Shown: positions 46,103-55,423, counted from the stretch's first letter. The stretch is DNA of 64,000 nt from JAPORY01 sp965215385 (GCA_965215385.1 OZ244059.1:2728001-2792000); one strand, 5' to 3'. The notes: generated by a model from the letters alone, not told the origin. Numbers and translations: made by a program.

Positions 46103-47146
46103 GTGGCGGGAGTGGAAGACGTGACAAACACCAATAATGGCGAGAATGAAGGTGGCGACTTTCCGGCGAAGCGCATCCAATCGCCGCATGATCGATTGTT
46201 TAAGCTCATATTGGAAGATGCGACCCGTGCGACTGAGGTTTTAGAGAAGTACCTTCCGCCGGTGATCGCTAAGCGCCTGTCAACCGAACCGCCGAAGTTA
46301 ATTGAAGGCTCCTTTATTGATCCGGCACTTCGAGCCAGCCAGTCGGATCGATTGTTTGAGGTCAAACTGAGTTCCAAGAAACCCGCTTTGGTTTATGCTC
46401 TGCTTGAGCACAAGTCATGGCCGGATCCATTGACGCCATTCCAAATTGACAATTACAAAAACAAAATCTGGCAGCGCTATTTCTTGGACCGTGGTAAGGG
46501 CGAAACGAAGTTGCCGCCGATTATTCCACTGGTCTTTTATCATGGTACACAGCCTTGGTCGGTGCCCTTGTCGGTATACGAGATGATTGATGATCAAGAC
46601 GCAACCGTGAAGCTGCCACAATCCCTATGTTACATTGTGCATCATCTGAAACCTGACGCCGTTGCAGCCCTTAGTGACCCGATCGTTCGCGGTGGATTTT
46701 TATGTTTATGTTTATCGCAACCGCAAGACGAGAAAGGTGAGGTTGAGCGGATCGTTGAGGTCATTAGGCTTGTTGCGGCGAGTTCGGACTTGGAATTTGC
46801 GGTTCTCAACTATATAGCGAAAGTGGTTCAACCTGCGGATGCGATTTTCCGGGAAGTTCTTCAGACTGTCAAACCTACTGAAGTGGAGACCGTTATGGGA
46901 TCATTTTATCAAGAAGCACTAGCCGAAGGAGAGGCTAGAGGAGAGGCTAGAGGGGAGGCTAGAGGAGAGGCTAGAGGGGAGGTTAGAGGACTGGTGAAAG
47001 CGTTTTCAAATTTGGCGCGGGAAAAGTTTGGCCCCATTCCCGAAGAAATTGATGCCACGTTGCGTCAAGCCTCACCGGAAGACATCAATCGTTGGTTGTT
47101 GGCGATCCTCGACGCCAAGAATATCAATGAAATTTTTGAAACTTGA
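46103..47146 (+). CDS. Rpn-family PD-(D/E)XK nuclease / putative transposase
   Basis: The 347-residue protein starts at GTG 46103; GTG 46121 (MTNTNNGENE) is an alternative. The N-terminal HDRLFKLILEDATRATEVLEKYLP and EGSFIDPALRASQSDRLFEV, then ALVYALLEHKSWPDPLTPFQI and LPPIIPLVFYHGTQPW, are the Rpn/YhgA-like nuclease core. Asp82, Glu102 and Lys104 form the likely D-ExK active site. Residues 275-296 are five GEARG-type tetrapeptide units encoded by a 12-bp repeat, followed by a helical C-terminal domain (LVKAFSNLAREKFGPIPEEIDATLRQAS). E. coli Rpn proteins are DNA nucleases linked to recombination and phage defence. An internal ATG (Met265) has its own ribosome binding site. The next kilobases carry further copies of this C-terminal part. 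Confidence 0.92.
   Translation: MAGVEDVTNTNNGENEGGDFPAKRIQSPHDRLFKLILEDATRATEVLEKYLPPVIAKRLSTEPPKLIEGSFIDPALRASQSDRLFEVKLSSKKPALVYALLEHKSWPDPLTPFQIDNYKNKIWQRYFLDRGKGETKLPPIIPLVFYHGTQPWSVPLSVYEMIDDQDATVKLPQSLCYIVHHLKPDAVAALSDPIVRGGFLCLCLSQPQDEKGEVERIVEVIRLVAASSDLEFAVLNYIAKVVQPADAIFREVLQTVKPTEVETVMGSFYQEALAEGEARGEARGEARGEARGEVRGLVKAFSNLAREKFGPIPEEIDATLRQASPEDINRWLLAILDAKNINEIFET
46885..46897 (+). promoter_or_regulatory. Internal ribosome binding site and start inside the Rpn gene
   Basis: GGAG at 46885-46888 lies six bases before ATG 46895, in frame with the nuclease. It would yield an 83-residue product, MGSFYQEALAEGEARG onward, containing only the repeats and the C-terminal domain. The same GGAG-ATG pair is conserved in the two downstream copies (47505/47515 and 48113/48123). 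Confidence 0.6.
46930..46989 (+). repeat. 12-bp in-frame tandem repeat, five units
   Basis: Units of the form GAGAGGCTAGAG / GGGAGGCTAGAG encode EARG. The full-length gene has five, the two downstream copies four, and the decayed fourth copy one, so the number is variable within the locus. Confidence 0.9.
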
Positions 47147-47514
47147 TGGTTTCGCCGCTGAATTATGGCTCGCAATTTTTCCTTTTGCGTGATGTTGCGC
47201 GAGGAATGACAGAGAAAAGATTGACGGTTTCGCGACCAGAGTAGACAATCAGGCTACTCGTCCTGATATTGATTGCAGAACCAAGATTTACGCCTTGGAG
47301 AGTACAGACGCACGGCATCGTTTTCTAATTCGAAGAAAGATTTTTCCGCTAGTGAGTTGAGCTCCAAAAGTCTCGATCTGTTCGTATTAACTCTCTTACA
47401 CGGTTAGTTATTTCGATTGCGCTTCTCAGCCAAATAGCCAAAGTCGAAAAACCCGCGCTGGGAAGCTTTGAGGTGCTTCTCCAAACTGTCAAACTTACTG
47501 AATTGGAGACCGTT

Positions 47515-47754
47515 ATGGGATCATTTTATCAAGAAGCACTGGCCGAAGGAGAGGCTAGAGGGGAGGCTAGAGGAGAGGCTAGAGGGGAGGCTAGAGGACT
47601 GGTGAAAGCGTTTTCAAATTTGGCGCGGGAAAAGTTTGGCCCCATTCCCGAAGAAATTGATGCCACGTTGCGTCAAGCTTCACCGGAAGACGTCAATCGT
47701 TGGTTGTTGGCGATCCTCGACGCTAAGAATATCAATGAAATTTTTGAAACTTGA
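47515..47754 (+). CDS. Free-standing Rpn C-terminal protein, copy 2
   Basis: I choose ATG 47515, which has GGAG six bases upstream, giving 79 residues; a GTG at 47473 in the same frame would give 93 but has no site before it. The protein consists of MGSFYQEALAEGEARG, four EARG repeats and the helical domain LVKAFSNLAREKFGPIPEEIDATLRQASPEDVNRWLLAIL (read in pieces). It lacks all nuclease residues. In E. coli Rpn systems a small protein from the same gene end inhibits the full-length nuclease; a similar role is inferred here. It is nearly identical to the C-terminus at 46895-47146 except for one fewer repeat and Ile-to-Val at one site. Confidence 0.65.
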   Translation: MGSFYQEALAEGEARGEARGEARGEARGLVKAFSNLAREKFGPIPEEIDATLRQASPEDVNRWLLAILDAKNINEIFET

Positions 47755-48122
47755 TGGTTTCGCCGCTGAATTATGGCTCGCAATTTTTCCTTTTGCGTGA
47801 TGTTGCGCGAGGAATGACAGAGAAAAGATTGACGGTTTCGCGACCAGAGTAGACAATCAGGCTACTCGTCCTGATATTGATTGCAGAACCAAGATTTACG
47901 CTTTGGAGAGTACAGACGCACGGCATCGTTTTCTAATTCGAAGAAAGATTTTTCCGCTAGTGAGTTGAGCTCCAAAAGTCTCGATCTGTTCGTATTTACT
48001 CTCTTACACGGTTAGTTATTTCGATTGCGGTTCTCAGCCAAATAACCAAAGTCGAAATACCCGCGCTGGGAAGCTTTGAGGTGCTTCTCCAAACTGTCAA
48101 ACCTACTCAATTGGAGACCGTT

Positions 48123-48362
48123 ATGGGATCATTTTATCAAGAAGCACTGGCCGAAGGAGAGGCTAGAGGGGAGGCTAGAGGAGAGGCTAGAGGGGAGGCT
48201 AGAGGACTGGTGAAAGCGTTTTCAAATTTGGCGCGGGAAAAGTTTGGCCCCATTCCCGAAGAAATTGATGCCACGTTGCGTCAAGCTTCACCGGAAGACG
48301 TCAATCGTTGGTTGTTGGCGATCCTCGACGCTAAGAATATCAATGAAATTTTTGAAACTTGA
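48123..48362 (+). CDS. Free-standing Rpn C-terminal protein, copy 3
   Basis: Its 79 residues from ATG 48123 (GGAG at 48113-48116) are identical to copy 2. The alternative GTG start is 48081. The whole 608-bp unit, including the spacer, is almost unchanged from copy 2, so this is a recent duplication or a region kept uniform by recombination. Since both copies keep the start signal, frame and stop, selection or very recent origin is likely. Function as for copy 2 (inference). Confidence 0.62.
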   Translation: MGSFYQEALAEGEARGEARGEARGEARGLVKAFSNLAREKFGPIPEEIDATLRQASPEDVNRWLLAILDAKNINEIFET

Positions 48363-48688
48363 TGGTTTCGCCGCTGAATTATGGCTCGCAATTTTTCCTT
48401 TTGCGTGATGTTGCGCGAGGAATGACAGAGAAAAGATTGACGGTTTCGCGACCAGAGTAGACAATCAGGCTACTCGTCCTGATATTGATTGCAGAACCAA
48501 GATTTACGCTTTGGAGAGTACAGACGCACGGCATCGTTTTCTAATTCGAAGAAAGATTTTTCCGCTAGTGAGTTGAGCTCCAAAAGTCTCGATCTGTTCG
48601 TATTAACTCTCTTACACGGTCAGTTATTTCGATTGCGGTTCTCAGCCAAATAGCCAAAGTCGAAAAACCCGCGCTGGGAAGCTTTGAG

Positions 48689-48945
48689 GTGCTTCTCCAA
48701 ACTGTCAAACTTACTCAATTGGAAACCGTTATAGGATCATTTATCAAAAAGCACTAGCCACAGGAATAACCGAAGGAGAGGCTAGAGGACTGGTGAAAGC
48801 GTTTTCAGATTTGGCGCGGGAAAAGTTTGGCCCCATTCCCAAAGAAATTGATGCCACGGTGCGTCAAGCCTCACCTGAAGACATCAATCGTTAGTTGTTA
48901 GCGATCCTCAACGCTAAGAATGTCAATGATATTGTTGAAAATTGA
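48689..48945 (+). pseudogene. Decayed Rpn C-terminal copy 4
   Basis: The unit keeps the overall order but has lost the key signals. GGAG has become GGAA, and the ATG has become ATA. One base is deleted in the ATTTTATC run, and an in-frame TAG replaces Trp in NRWLLAIL near 48892. Only one EARG unit remains. It is non-functional and marks the older end of the array. Confidence 0.8.
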
Positions 48946-50065
48946 CAATTTCGCTAAAAGTTTCGTTGATTTATGTTTTTCGTGCCAGGTGATAGCACGC
49001 AAGATACGACTGATGAAAAGTTTATCTGTCGCTCTACATCGGCATAAACCAATCTCCGCTTCTTAGTGATTGTTGTGGCACTACGTAAGTCGCCCTCGTG
49101 CAGAATACCAACGCACAGAACGGTTTCATGCGAGAAGAAAGGCCCACATAAATTCCAATTTAGTTTGAAGTGTTGTAACGGCACGTATACTTGTTTGCCA
49201 TTGTTAGACTACCGCCACGAATGTTTTTTTAGTAGTCACGAACTAGAAAAATAGTTGACGAATTCAGGTGGCAAGATGTTCTCATAGCGCACTATGTCAC
49301 GGTATGTGGTCGGCTTGAGAGCACAACTAATACTGAATTGTAGCAAGACAAGAATGTTTGGCGTGATTACAACCATAGGCATAGTGTTGTCTCTTAGTCC
49401 TCTGGAATTGGCATCCGTATTCCAAGGGTCAGAGGAAGGTCGACGGAAACGCTCATTGAGATTTCTGTGATGTACTTGTCGGTAGGGTGGTTGCCTTGCT
49501 ATTTTCCCCGTGATTGTGTGGGACATCAATCTTGTCAGCCGCCGTGCTTTTGCTTAGATGCATCGGAATTTGCGACGGCTATCTAGAAAAGGTGAGCTCC
49601 GACACAGTCCGAACAATTCGTAATCGGGAAGCGCAATTTGTGATGACAGTGAGATCTTGGCGTACGCAACAGTTCTCATACCGTCGCCGATACGCACCCC
49701 TTACTCTGCGTGAACTCGCTCTGCGATCCGTGCTTCCACACGGATAGCGTTATGATCCAGTTGGTCAGCACTCGACAATATCATGCTCATTATTACGATT
49801 CTGCCGTCTCCAATCAGCTGGTGAACACTCTTGCAAAGCCTTCAATCGTGCCATCAGCCCCAATAACAATGATCCGTTCACGACCATCATCAGCAAGATA
49901 TGCGAACCAGCCATGAAGTCATCTTGGTAAAGAGACTCTCTTGGGCGTTGACAAGAATACCTACTTTACCACAACCGAAGTAGAACACGACATAACCAAG
50001 TGCGGGCGTCACTTGCCACGCGACAGTATTCGCGTTGGAAAAGTACTTTTTAGAAATCATACCTC
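48946..50065. other. 1.1-kb stretch without a recognisable gene
   Basis: Only short frames of unnatural composition occur on either strand, and no RNA gene or IS signature was seen. It separates the Rpn array from the antiporter gene and presumably contains the promoter of the latter. Confidence 0.4.
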
Positions 50066-52015
50066 ATGGACAGCATACTCTTTCAGGCTTCAATCTATCT
50101 CGCTGCTGCAGTGATTGCAGTACCCATCGCTGCTCGACTCGGGCTCGGCTCGGTGCTCGGATACATCGCAGCCGGTATCCTTATTGGTCCCGTACTGGGG
50201 TTAGTTGGTGCGGAAGCCGAGGACTTGCGTCATTTTGCCGAATTTGGCGTGGTGATGATGCTATTTTTGATCGGACTGGAGCTCGAGCCACGAGCACTGT
50301 GGGACATGCGACACCGATTGGTTGGCATGGGCGGTCTGCAAGTCTGTCTCACAACGCTTATTCTAACCGCGGCAGCCATCGTGATTGGCCGCACTTGGCC
50401 GGAGTCTTTGGCTATTGGTCTAGCGCTATCGCTATCATCGACCGCAATCGTTTTACAAACGCTGTCCGAAAAAGGCCTCATGCAAACGCGCGGCGGACGC
50501 TCGGCCTTCTCGGTGCTCTTGACCCAAGATATCGCCGTCATTCCAATTCTTGCTATCTTGCCATTACTTGCCTTCGGCTTACCAGCGCAGATTGCACAAG
50601 ATGGCTCGATACAACGCGCTATCGACATTGCTCAAGGGGAAGAAGGTCATCACTCTGAGTCACTGTCTTTGGTGGCAGGACTGCCCGGCTGGGGGGTCAC
50701 TCTTGTGACCTTAGGAGCGATCGCAGCAGTGATTCTTGCCGGAGTCTACCTAACTCGACCGTTGTTTCGCTACATCCACGTCGCTAGGCTGCGCGAAATG
50801 TATACCGCCTTTGCTTTGCTGATCGTGGTCGGGATTTCTTTCTTGATGATGATCGTCGGTCTCTCGCCAGCGCTAGGGGCCTTCTTGGCCGGTGTGGTAT
50901 TGGCAAACTCCGAATTCCGCCATGAACTCGAAAGTGACTTAGAACCCTTCAAAGGCATGCTCCTCGGCTTATTCTTCATCACCGTCGGAGCGAGCATTGA
51001 TTATCAATCATTCTTACAAGACCCGGCCGATTTAATTGGTTTGGCGCTTCTCGTAATGCTTTGTAAAGGGGCTGTCTTATATGTATTGGGGCGCATCTTC
51101 GGCTTGAAGAGGCGCGATCAATGGTTGTTCACGCTTGGCTTGGCACAGGCCGGCGAGTTTGGCTTTGTCTTGATCTCGTTTTCAATGCAACAACAGGTGC
51201 TGTCCGAGGCACTCGCCGCCAAGGTACTGCTCATCATTGCGTTGTCCATGCTGATCACGCCGCTGTTGTTTATCGTTTATGATTTTATATCGCGAACGAT
51301 GAAGAGCGATCTTTCCGAGCATGAATCGGACGTCATTGATGAAGAAGGCCAAATCATTATCGCGGGGGTAGGTCGCTTCGGTCAGATAGTTAATCGGTTA
51401 GTACAAGCAAGTGGCTTCAAGACCGTAGTCCTTGATCATAGTATGGAAACCATTCAGCTAATGCGTCGCTTTGGGTTGAAGGGCTTTCTCGGCGACCCAA
51501 CGCGACCAGAGTTGCTCAAGGCTGCTGGTTTGGCAACGGCGCGGGTGCTGGTGGTGGCGCTTGATGATCCTGACGCGACGACGAAGCTTGTCAGTTACGC
51601 CCGGCGGCAAAGACCAGACCTTCACATCGTTGCTCGTGCGCGCGATCGAAATCACGTCTTCGTACTATACCGCGCCGGTGCCGACGACATTGTTCGCGAA
51701 ATGTTCGATAGTTCGTTGCGAGCTGGACGCTACGTCTTGGAAAAAGTCGGCATGAGCGAGTACGACGCGGCTCAAGCTGAAGAGACCTTTTACATCCATG
51801 ATCGACAGGCCATGCAAGAGCTTGCACAGCTCTGGCGACCTGATATCGCCACAATCGAAAACACTAAGTACGTCGAGAGAGCCAAAGAACTTGAAAAAGA
51901 CCTTGAGACCGCAATTTTGAACCTCTACAACCAAAGGGGTCAATCTTCGGTCGTTAGCGACGATAACTCCGTCACCCTAGAAAGCAAACCGGTTCGTGAT
52001 GACGCGAGGAACTGA
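50066..52015 (+). CDS. Monovalent cation:proton antiporter, KefB/KefC type (CPA2)
   Basis: This inner-membrane protein of 649 residues exports K+ or another cation in exchange for protons. The first 400 residues form about 12-13 membrane helices, with the family stretches VMMLFLIGLELEPRALWDMR, LSLSSTAIVLQTLSEKG and LGLAQAGEFGFVLISF. A cytoplasmic RCK/TrkA-N domain follows (GQIIIAGVGRFGQIVNRLVQASGF, Rossmann GxGxxG), ending with a charged coiled tail. The tail position of NAD-binding motifs matches KefB/KefC. It is inserted between the Rpn array and rpsL and is probably transcribed from its own promoter. Confidence 0.93.
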   Translation: MDSILFQASIYLAAAVIAVPIAARLGLGSVLGYIAAGILIGPVLGLVGAEAEDLRHFAEFGVVMMLFLIGLELEPRALWDMRHRLVGMGGLQVCLTTLILTAAAIVIGRTWPESLAIGLALSLSSTAIVLQTLSEKGLMQTRGGRSAFSVLLTQDIAVIPILAILPLLAFGLPAQIAQDGSIQRAIDIAQGEEGHHSESLSLVAGLPGWGVTLVTLGAIAAVILAGVYLTRPLFRYIHVARLREMYTAFALLIVVGISFLMMIVGLSPALGAFLAGVVLANSEFRHELESDLEPFKGMLLGLFFITVGASIDYQSFLQDPADLIGLALLVMLCKGAVLYVLGRIFGLKRRDQWLFTLGLAQAGEFGFVLISFSMQQQVLSEALAAKVLLIIALSMLITPLLFIVYDFISRTMKSDLSEHESDVIDEEGQIIIAGVGRFGQIVNRLVQASGFKTVVLDHSMETIQLMRRFGLKGFLGDPTRPELLKAAGLATARVLVVALDDPDATTKLVSYARRQRPDLHIVARARDRNHVFVLYRAGADDIVREMFDSSLRAGRYVLEKVGMSEYDAAQAEETFYIHDRQAMQELAQLWRPDIATIENTKYVERAKELEKDLETAILNLYNQRGQSSVVSDDNSVTLESKPVRDDARN

Positions 52016-52418
52016 GGGGTTTTGTCGCAGCAAAGCTCCTACTCCGAATGCGTGAGACAATTTTGATCACCGCGGGTTCAGTGATGCCGAAGTTTTCACA
52101 ATCAACTGACGATAGTTTCGTGCCGAGTTCCGGCCGATCTCGGCATTAAACATTTAGAATTTCGGCGGAAATTTTTTTGTTGTCTGTGGCTGTTGACAAC
52201 TTGCGAAACAACCACTACGTCTCGCCGAGAGTACTTTAGCACTGTTGCTAAACTGTCGCTCCAAATAAGTATAGCCATGATCAGAGCGGTTGCGCTTTGG
52301 TCCTCTGGGCGTTACATCGCGCTGTCCCCTCACATTCTAGGGGAAGGCGCGTTTTGTATTTTGGATTTTTGCAAGGGGTTTTCCCCAAGAGCATACGGTG
52401 AAGTGGGGACAAGGCCCA
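52016..52418. other. Upstream region of the str operon
   Basis: About 400 bp after the antiporter gene and before rpsL, with no gene. Since rpsL is cut off from rpoC, a promoter for the rpsL-rpsG-fusA-tuf block should lie here, but no clear consensus was found. Confidence 0.35.
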
Positions 52419-52790
52419 ATGCCAACGATTCAACAGCTCATCCGTAAACCGCGGCAGCCGAAGGTACGGCGGTCTAAGTCAATGCACCTAGAACAATGTC
52501 CGCAAAAGCGGGGCGTGTGTACGCGTGTCTACACCACCACACCGAAAAAACCAAACTCGGCGATGCGCAAAGTCGCAAAAGTGCGGTTGACAAACGGCTA
52601 TGAGGTGATCTCGTACATTCCAGGCGAAAGTCATAACCTGCAAGAGCACTCGGTGGTTTTGATCCGCGGGGGGCGCGTTAAAGATTTGCCTGGGGTTCGA
52701 TACCATATCCTCAGAGGGGTGCTTGATACGCAGGGTGTCAAAGATCGCCGACAGCGGCGGTCGAAATACGGTGCCAAGAGACCGAAGTAA
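52419..52790 (+). CDS. rpsL: 30S ribosomal protein S12
   Basis: ATG 52419 (MPTIQQLIRKPRQPKVRRS) gives 123 residues, the standard length; the frame runs upstream to 52398 without family similarity. S12 monitors decoding at the A site. TTTPKKPNSAMRKVAKVRLTNG carries the streptomycin-site Lys in wild-type form, and YIPGESHNLQEHSVVLIRGGRVKDLPGVRYHILRG (in pieces) is canonical. rpsG follows after 17 bp. Confidence 0.98.
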   Translation: MPTIQQLIRKPRQPKVRRSKSMHLEQCPQKRGVCTRVYTTTPKKPNSAMRKVAKVRLTNGYEVISYIPGESHNLQEHSVVLIRGGRVKDLPGVRYHILRGVLDTQGVKDRRQRRSKYGAKRPK

Positions 52791-52807
52791 CCGGAGAGGA
52801 ACCGTCC

Positions 52808-53278
52808 ATGTCGCGTCGACACGCTGCTGAAAAACGCTCAATATTGCCGGATGCCAAGTATGGCGATGCTGTCTTGACCAAGTTCATGAATAGTTTGATG
52901 CTAGATGGCAAGAAATCTGTGGCGGAACGGATTGTGTATGGCGCATTAGATCGGGTTGAGGATCAGAGTAAGCGAGCGCCTGTCGACGTGTTCCATGAAG
53001 CCCTCGAAAACATCAAACCATCTGTGGAAGTGCGATCACGGCGGGTCGGCGGCGCGACTTATCAGGTTCCCATTGAGGTTCGCCCCGAACGTCGCGAGGC
53101 ACTTGCGATCCGATGGCTAATTTCGGCGTCACGAAATCGCAATGAACATACGATGCAGGAGCGATTGGCTGGAGAACTGCTTGACGCGATCAAGCTCCGA
53201 GGTGCCGCTGTCAAGAAACGCGAAGATACCCATAAAATGGCGGAAGCAAATAAAGCTTTCAGCCATTATCGTTGGTAG
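52808..53278 (+). CDS. rpsG: 30S ribosomal protein S7
   Basis: At 156 residues it is full length. S7 starts assembly of the 30S head and in E. coli represses the str operon. Starts at MSRRHAAEKRSILPDAKYGD after GGAGAGGAACC. VEVRSRRVGGATYQVPIEVRPERR and SASRNRNEHTMQERLAGELLDA are typical. fusA follows after 27 bp. Confidence 0.98.
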   Translation: MSRRHAAEKRSILPDAKYGDAVLTKFMNSLMLDGKKSVAERIVYGALDRVEDQSKRAPVDVFHEALENIKPSVEVRSRRVGGATYQVPIEVRPERREALAIRWLISASRNRNEHTMQERLAGELLDAIKLRGAAVKKREDTHKMAEANKAFSHYRW

Positions 53279-53305
53279 CTGTTACTAACGGTAAGGAGCA
53301 ACAAA

Positions 53306-55423
53306 ATGGCGCGCGAATATCCGCTTGAACGATACCGCAACTTCGGAATTATGGCGCATATCGACGCTGGTAAGACCACTTGTACCGAGCGCATCCTTTA
53401 CTACACCGGTAAATCATATAATATCGGCGAGGTGCACGACGGTGCGGCAACCATGGACTGGATGGAGCAAGAGCAAGAGCGCGGAATTACAATTACGTCG
53501 GCGGCGACGACGACGTTTTGGGAGCGCACCGAAGACGGCCAGACCGCCGATACCCCGAAACATCGACTGAATATTATCGATACCCCCGGTCACGTGGATT
53601 TCACCATCGAAGTTGAGCGTTCGCTCGCCGTCCTTGATGGCGCAGTTTGTGTATTAGACGCCAACGCTGGCGTTGAACCGCAAACCGAGACGGTATGGCG
53701 CCAAGCCGACCGCTACAAGGTGCCGCGCATCGTCTTTGTCAACAAGATGGACAAAGTTGGCGCCGATTACTTGCAATGTGTCCGCATGATTGAGAGCCGC
53801 ACTGGTGCTCGCGCCGTTCCGATTTCGTTACCGATTGGTGCCGAAAACAATCTCGAAGGCTTGATTGATTTAATTACCATGCGGGAATGGTTGTGGAAAG
53901 GCGATGATCTCGGCGCGACGTGGGAACAAAGCGAAGTTCGTGATGAACTAAAGGAACTCGCCGAGGAATGGCGGGGCAAGATGATTGAAGCTGCGGTCGA
54001 GGAAGATGACGATGTGATGATGCGGTATTTGGACGGCGAGGAGCCCGACGCGGCCACTCTACGCCGACTCCTGCGTAAAGGGACTCTGGCATTGAACTTT
54101 GTTCCAACCCTTGGTGGTTCAGCGTTCAAGAATAAAGGTGTGCAACCGCTCCTGAATGCCGTCGTTGACTATCTCCCGAGCCCCCTTGATGTTGTCGACT
54201 ATATGGGATTTCGCCCTGGTGACACGAATGAAAAACGGAATGTCGCACGACGCGCCGACGATGACCTACCGTTTGCGGGGCTGGCATTCAAAATCATGAA
54301 TGACCCCTTTGTTGGGTCATTAACCTTCACGCGATTGTATTCTGGGGTCGTCAAGAAGGGTAGTTCCGTGCAGAATTCGACCAAGGGCAAGAAAGAGCGG
54401 ATTGGTCGCATGATGATGATGCATTCGAACAACCGTGAGGAGATTGAGGAGGCTTTTGCTGGCGATATTATTGCTTTGGCCGGACTGAAGGACACAACGA
54501 CTGGTGATACGCTGTGCGACGAACGCGACCCAGTGGTGCTAGAAACGATGACCTTTCCACAACCCGTCATTGAAATCGCAATCGAACCCAAAACCAAAGG
54601 TGATCAGGAAAAAATGTCGGCGGGTCTGGCAAGGCTTGCGGCCGAGGATCCGTCCTTTCGGGTCGAGACCGACCAGGAGTCGGGGCAAACCATTATGAAG
54701 GGTATGGGCGAACTGCATTTGGACATTCTTGTTGATCGACTTAAGCGAGAGTTTAAGGTTGAGGCAAATATTGGTGCCCCGCAAGTCGCCTATCGCGAAA
54801 CGGTCTCGTTTGAAGTTGAGCATACCTATACCCACAAGAAGCAGTCGGGTGGAGCGGGTCAATTTGCAGAAGTGAAGATGATTATATCGCCAATGCCACC
54901 GGGCGAAGGCTACAGCTTTGAGAGTCGGATTGTCGGGGGTGCGATTCCGAAAGAATATATCCCTGGCGTCGAGAAGGGTATCCGCTCGGTTATGGATAGC
55001 GGGCCGCTCGCTGGATTCCCGGTCATTGACTTCAAAGTGACCCTGATTGATGGAAAATTTCACGATGTTGATTCCAGCGTGCTCGCGTTTGAGATCGCAG
55101 CCCGAATGGGCATGCGAGAGGGCTTGCGAAAAGCGGGTGCGAAGTTACTTGAGCCCATAATGAAGGTTGAGGTTGTGACGCCAGAAGAGTACACAGGCGG
55201 TATTATCGGTGATTTGACGTCGCGACGGGGTCAAGTCACCGGTCAAGACCAGCGGGGCAACGCCATTGTAATAAACTCAATGGTGCCGCTGGCCAATATG
55301 TTTGGCTACATTAATACCTTGCGTTCGATGTCTTCTGGCCGGGCGCAGTTCACTATGCAATTTGATCACTATGATCCGGTACCACAAAATATTTCAGAAG
55401 AAATTCAGGCAAAGTATGCCTGA
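53306..55423 (+). CDS. fusA: Elongation factor G
   Basis: This 705-residue translocation GTPase starts at ATG 53306 after AAGGAG. G-domain motifs: AHIDAGKTT, the switch I EQERGITITSAATT, DTPGH and NKMD. Later domains show GGAIPKEYIPGVEKGI and the domain IV loop region GGAGQFAEVKM. It is slightly longer than E. coli EF-G (704 residues) and appears intact. tuf follows after 46 bp, completing the str operon. Confidence 0.98.
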   Translation: MAREYPLERYRNFGIMAHIDAGKTTCTERILYYTGKSYNIGEVHDGAATMDWMEQEQERGITITSAATTTFWERTEDGQTADTPKHRLNIIDTPGHVDFTIEVERSLAVLDGAVCVLDANAGVEPQTETVWRQADRYKVPRIVFVNKMDKVGADYLQCVRMIESRTGARAVPISLPIGAENNLEGLIDLITMREWLWKGDDLGATWEQSEVRDELKELAEEWRGKMIEAAVEEDDDVMMRYLDGEEPDAATLRRLLRKGTLALNFVPTLGGSAFKNKGVQPLLNAVVDYLPSPLDVVDYMGFRPGDTNEKRNVARRADDDLPFAGLAFKIMNDPFVGSLTFTRLYSGVVKKGSSVQNSTKGKKERIGRMMMMHSNNREEIEEAFAGDIIALAGLKDTTTGDTLCDERDPVVLETMTFPQPVIEIAIEPKTKGDQEKMSAGLARLAAEDPSFRVETDQESGQTIMKGMGELHLDILVDRLKREFKVEANIGAPQVAYRETVSFEVEHTYTHKKQSGGAGQFAEVKMIISPMPPGEGYSFESRIVGGAIPKEYIPGVEKGIRSVMDSGPLAGFPVIDFKVTLIDGKFHDVDSSVLAFEIAARMGMREGLRKAGAKLLEPIMKVEVVTPEEYTGGIIGDLTSRRGQVTGQDQRGNAIVINSMVPLANMFGYINTLRSMSSGRAQFTMQFDHYDPVPQNISEEIQAKYA

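Larger units (their letters stand above)
46856..48945 (+). repeat. Tandem array of the Rpn gene 3' end, 608-bp period
   Basis: Four successive copies of the Rpn C-terminal region are present. The first is inside the nuclease gene (46856-47146). Units beginning at 47473, 48081 and 48689 are spaced exactly 608 bp, and the intergenic spacers are almost identical between copies (a few base changes). The fourth is truncated and diverged. Sequence upstream of the internal start (QIAKVEKPALGSFEVLLQTVK) in copies 2-4 differs from the nuclease's own (YIAKVVQPADAIFREVLQTVK), so the amplified unit may stem from a second Rpn gene. Confidence 0.92.

Noticed and set aside
45849..46124. 91-codon frame upstream of the Rpn gene
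   Set aside because: Composition is unnatural, it overlaps the Rpn start, and no ribosome binding site supports it.
46856..48945. Repeat array considered as CRISPR
   Set aside because: The period is 608 bp, the repeats are coding, and there are no short unique spacers or cas genes.
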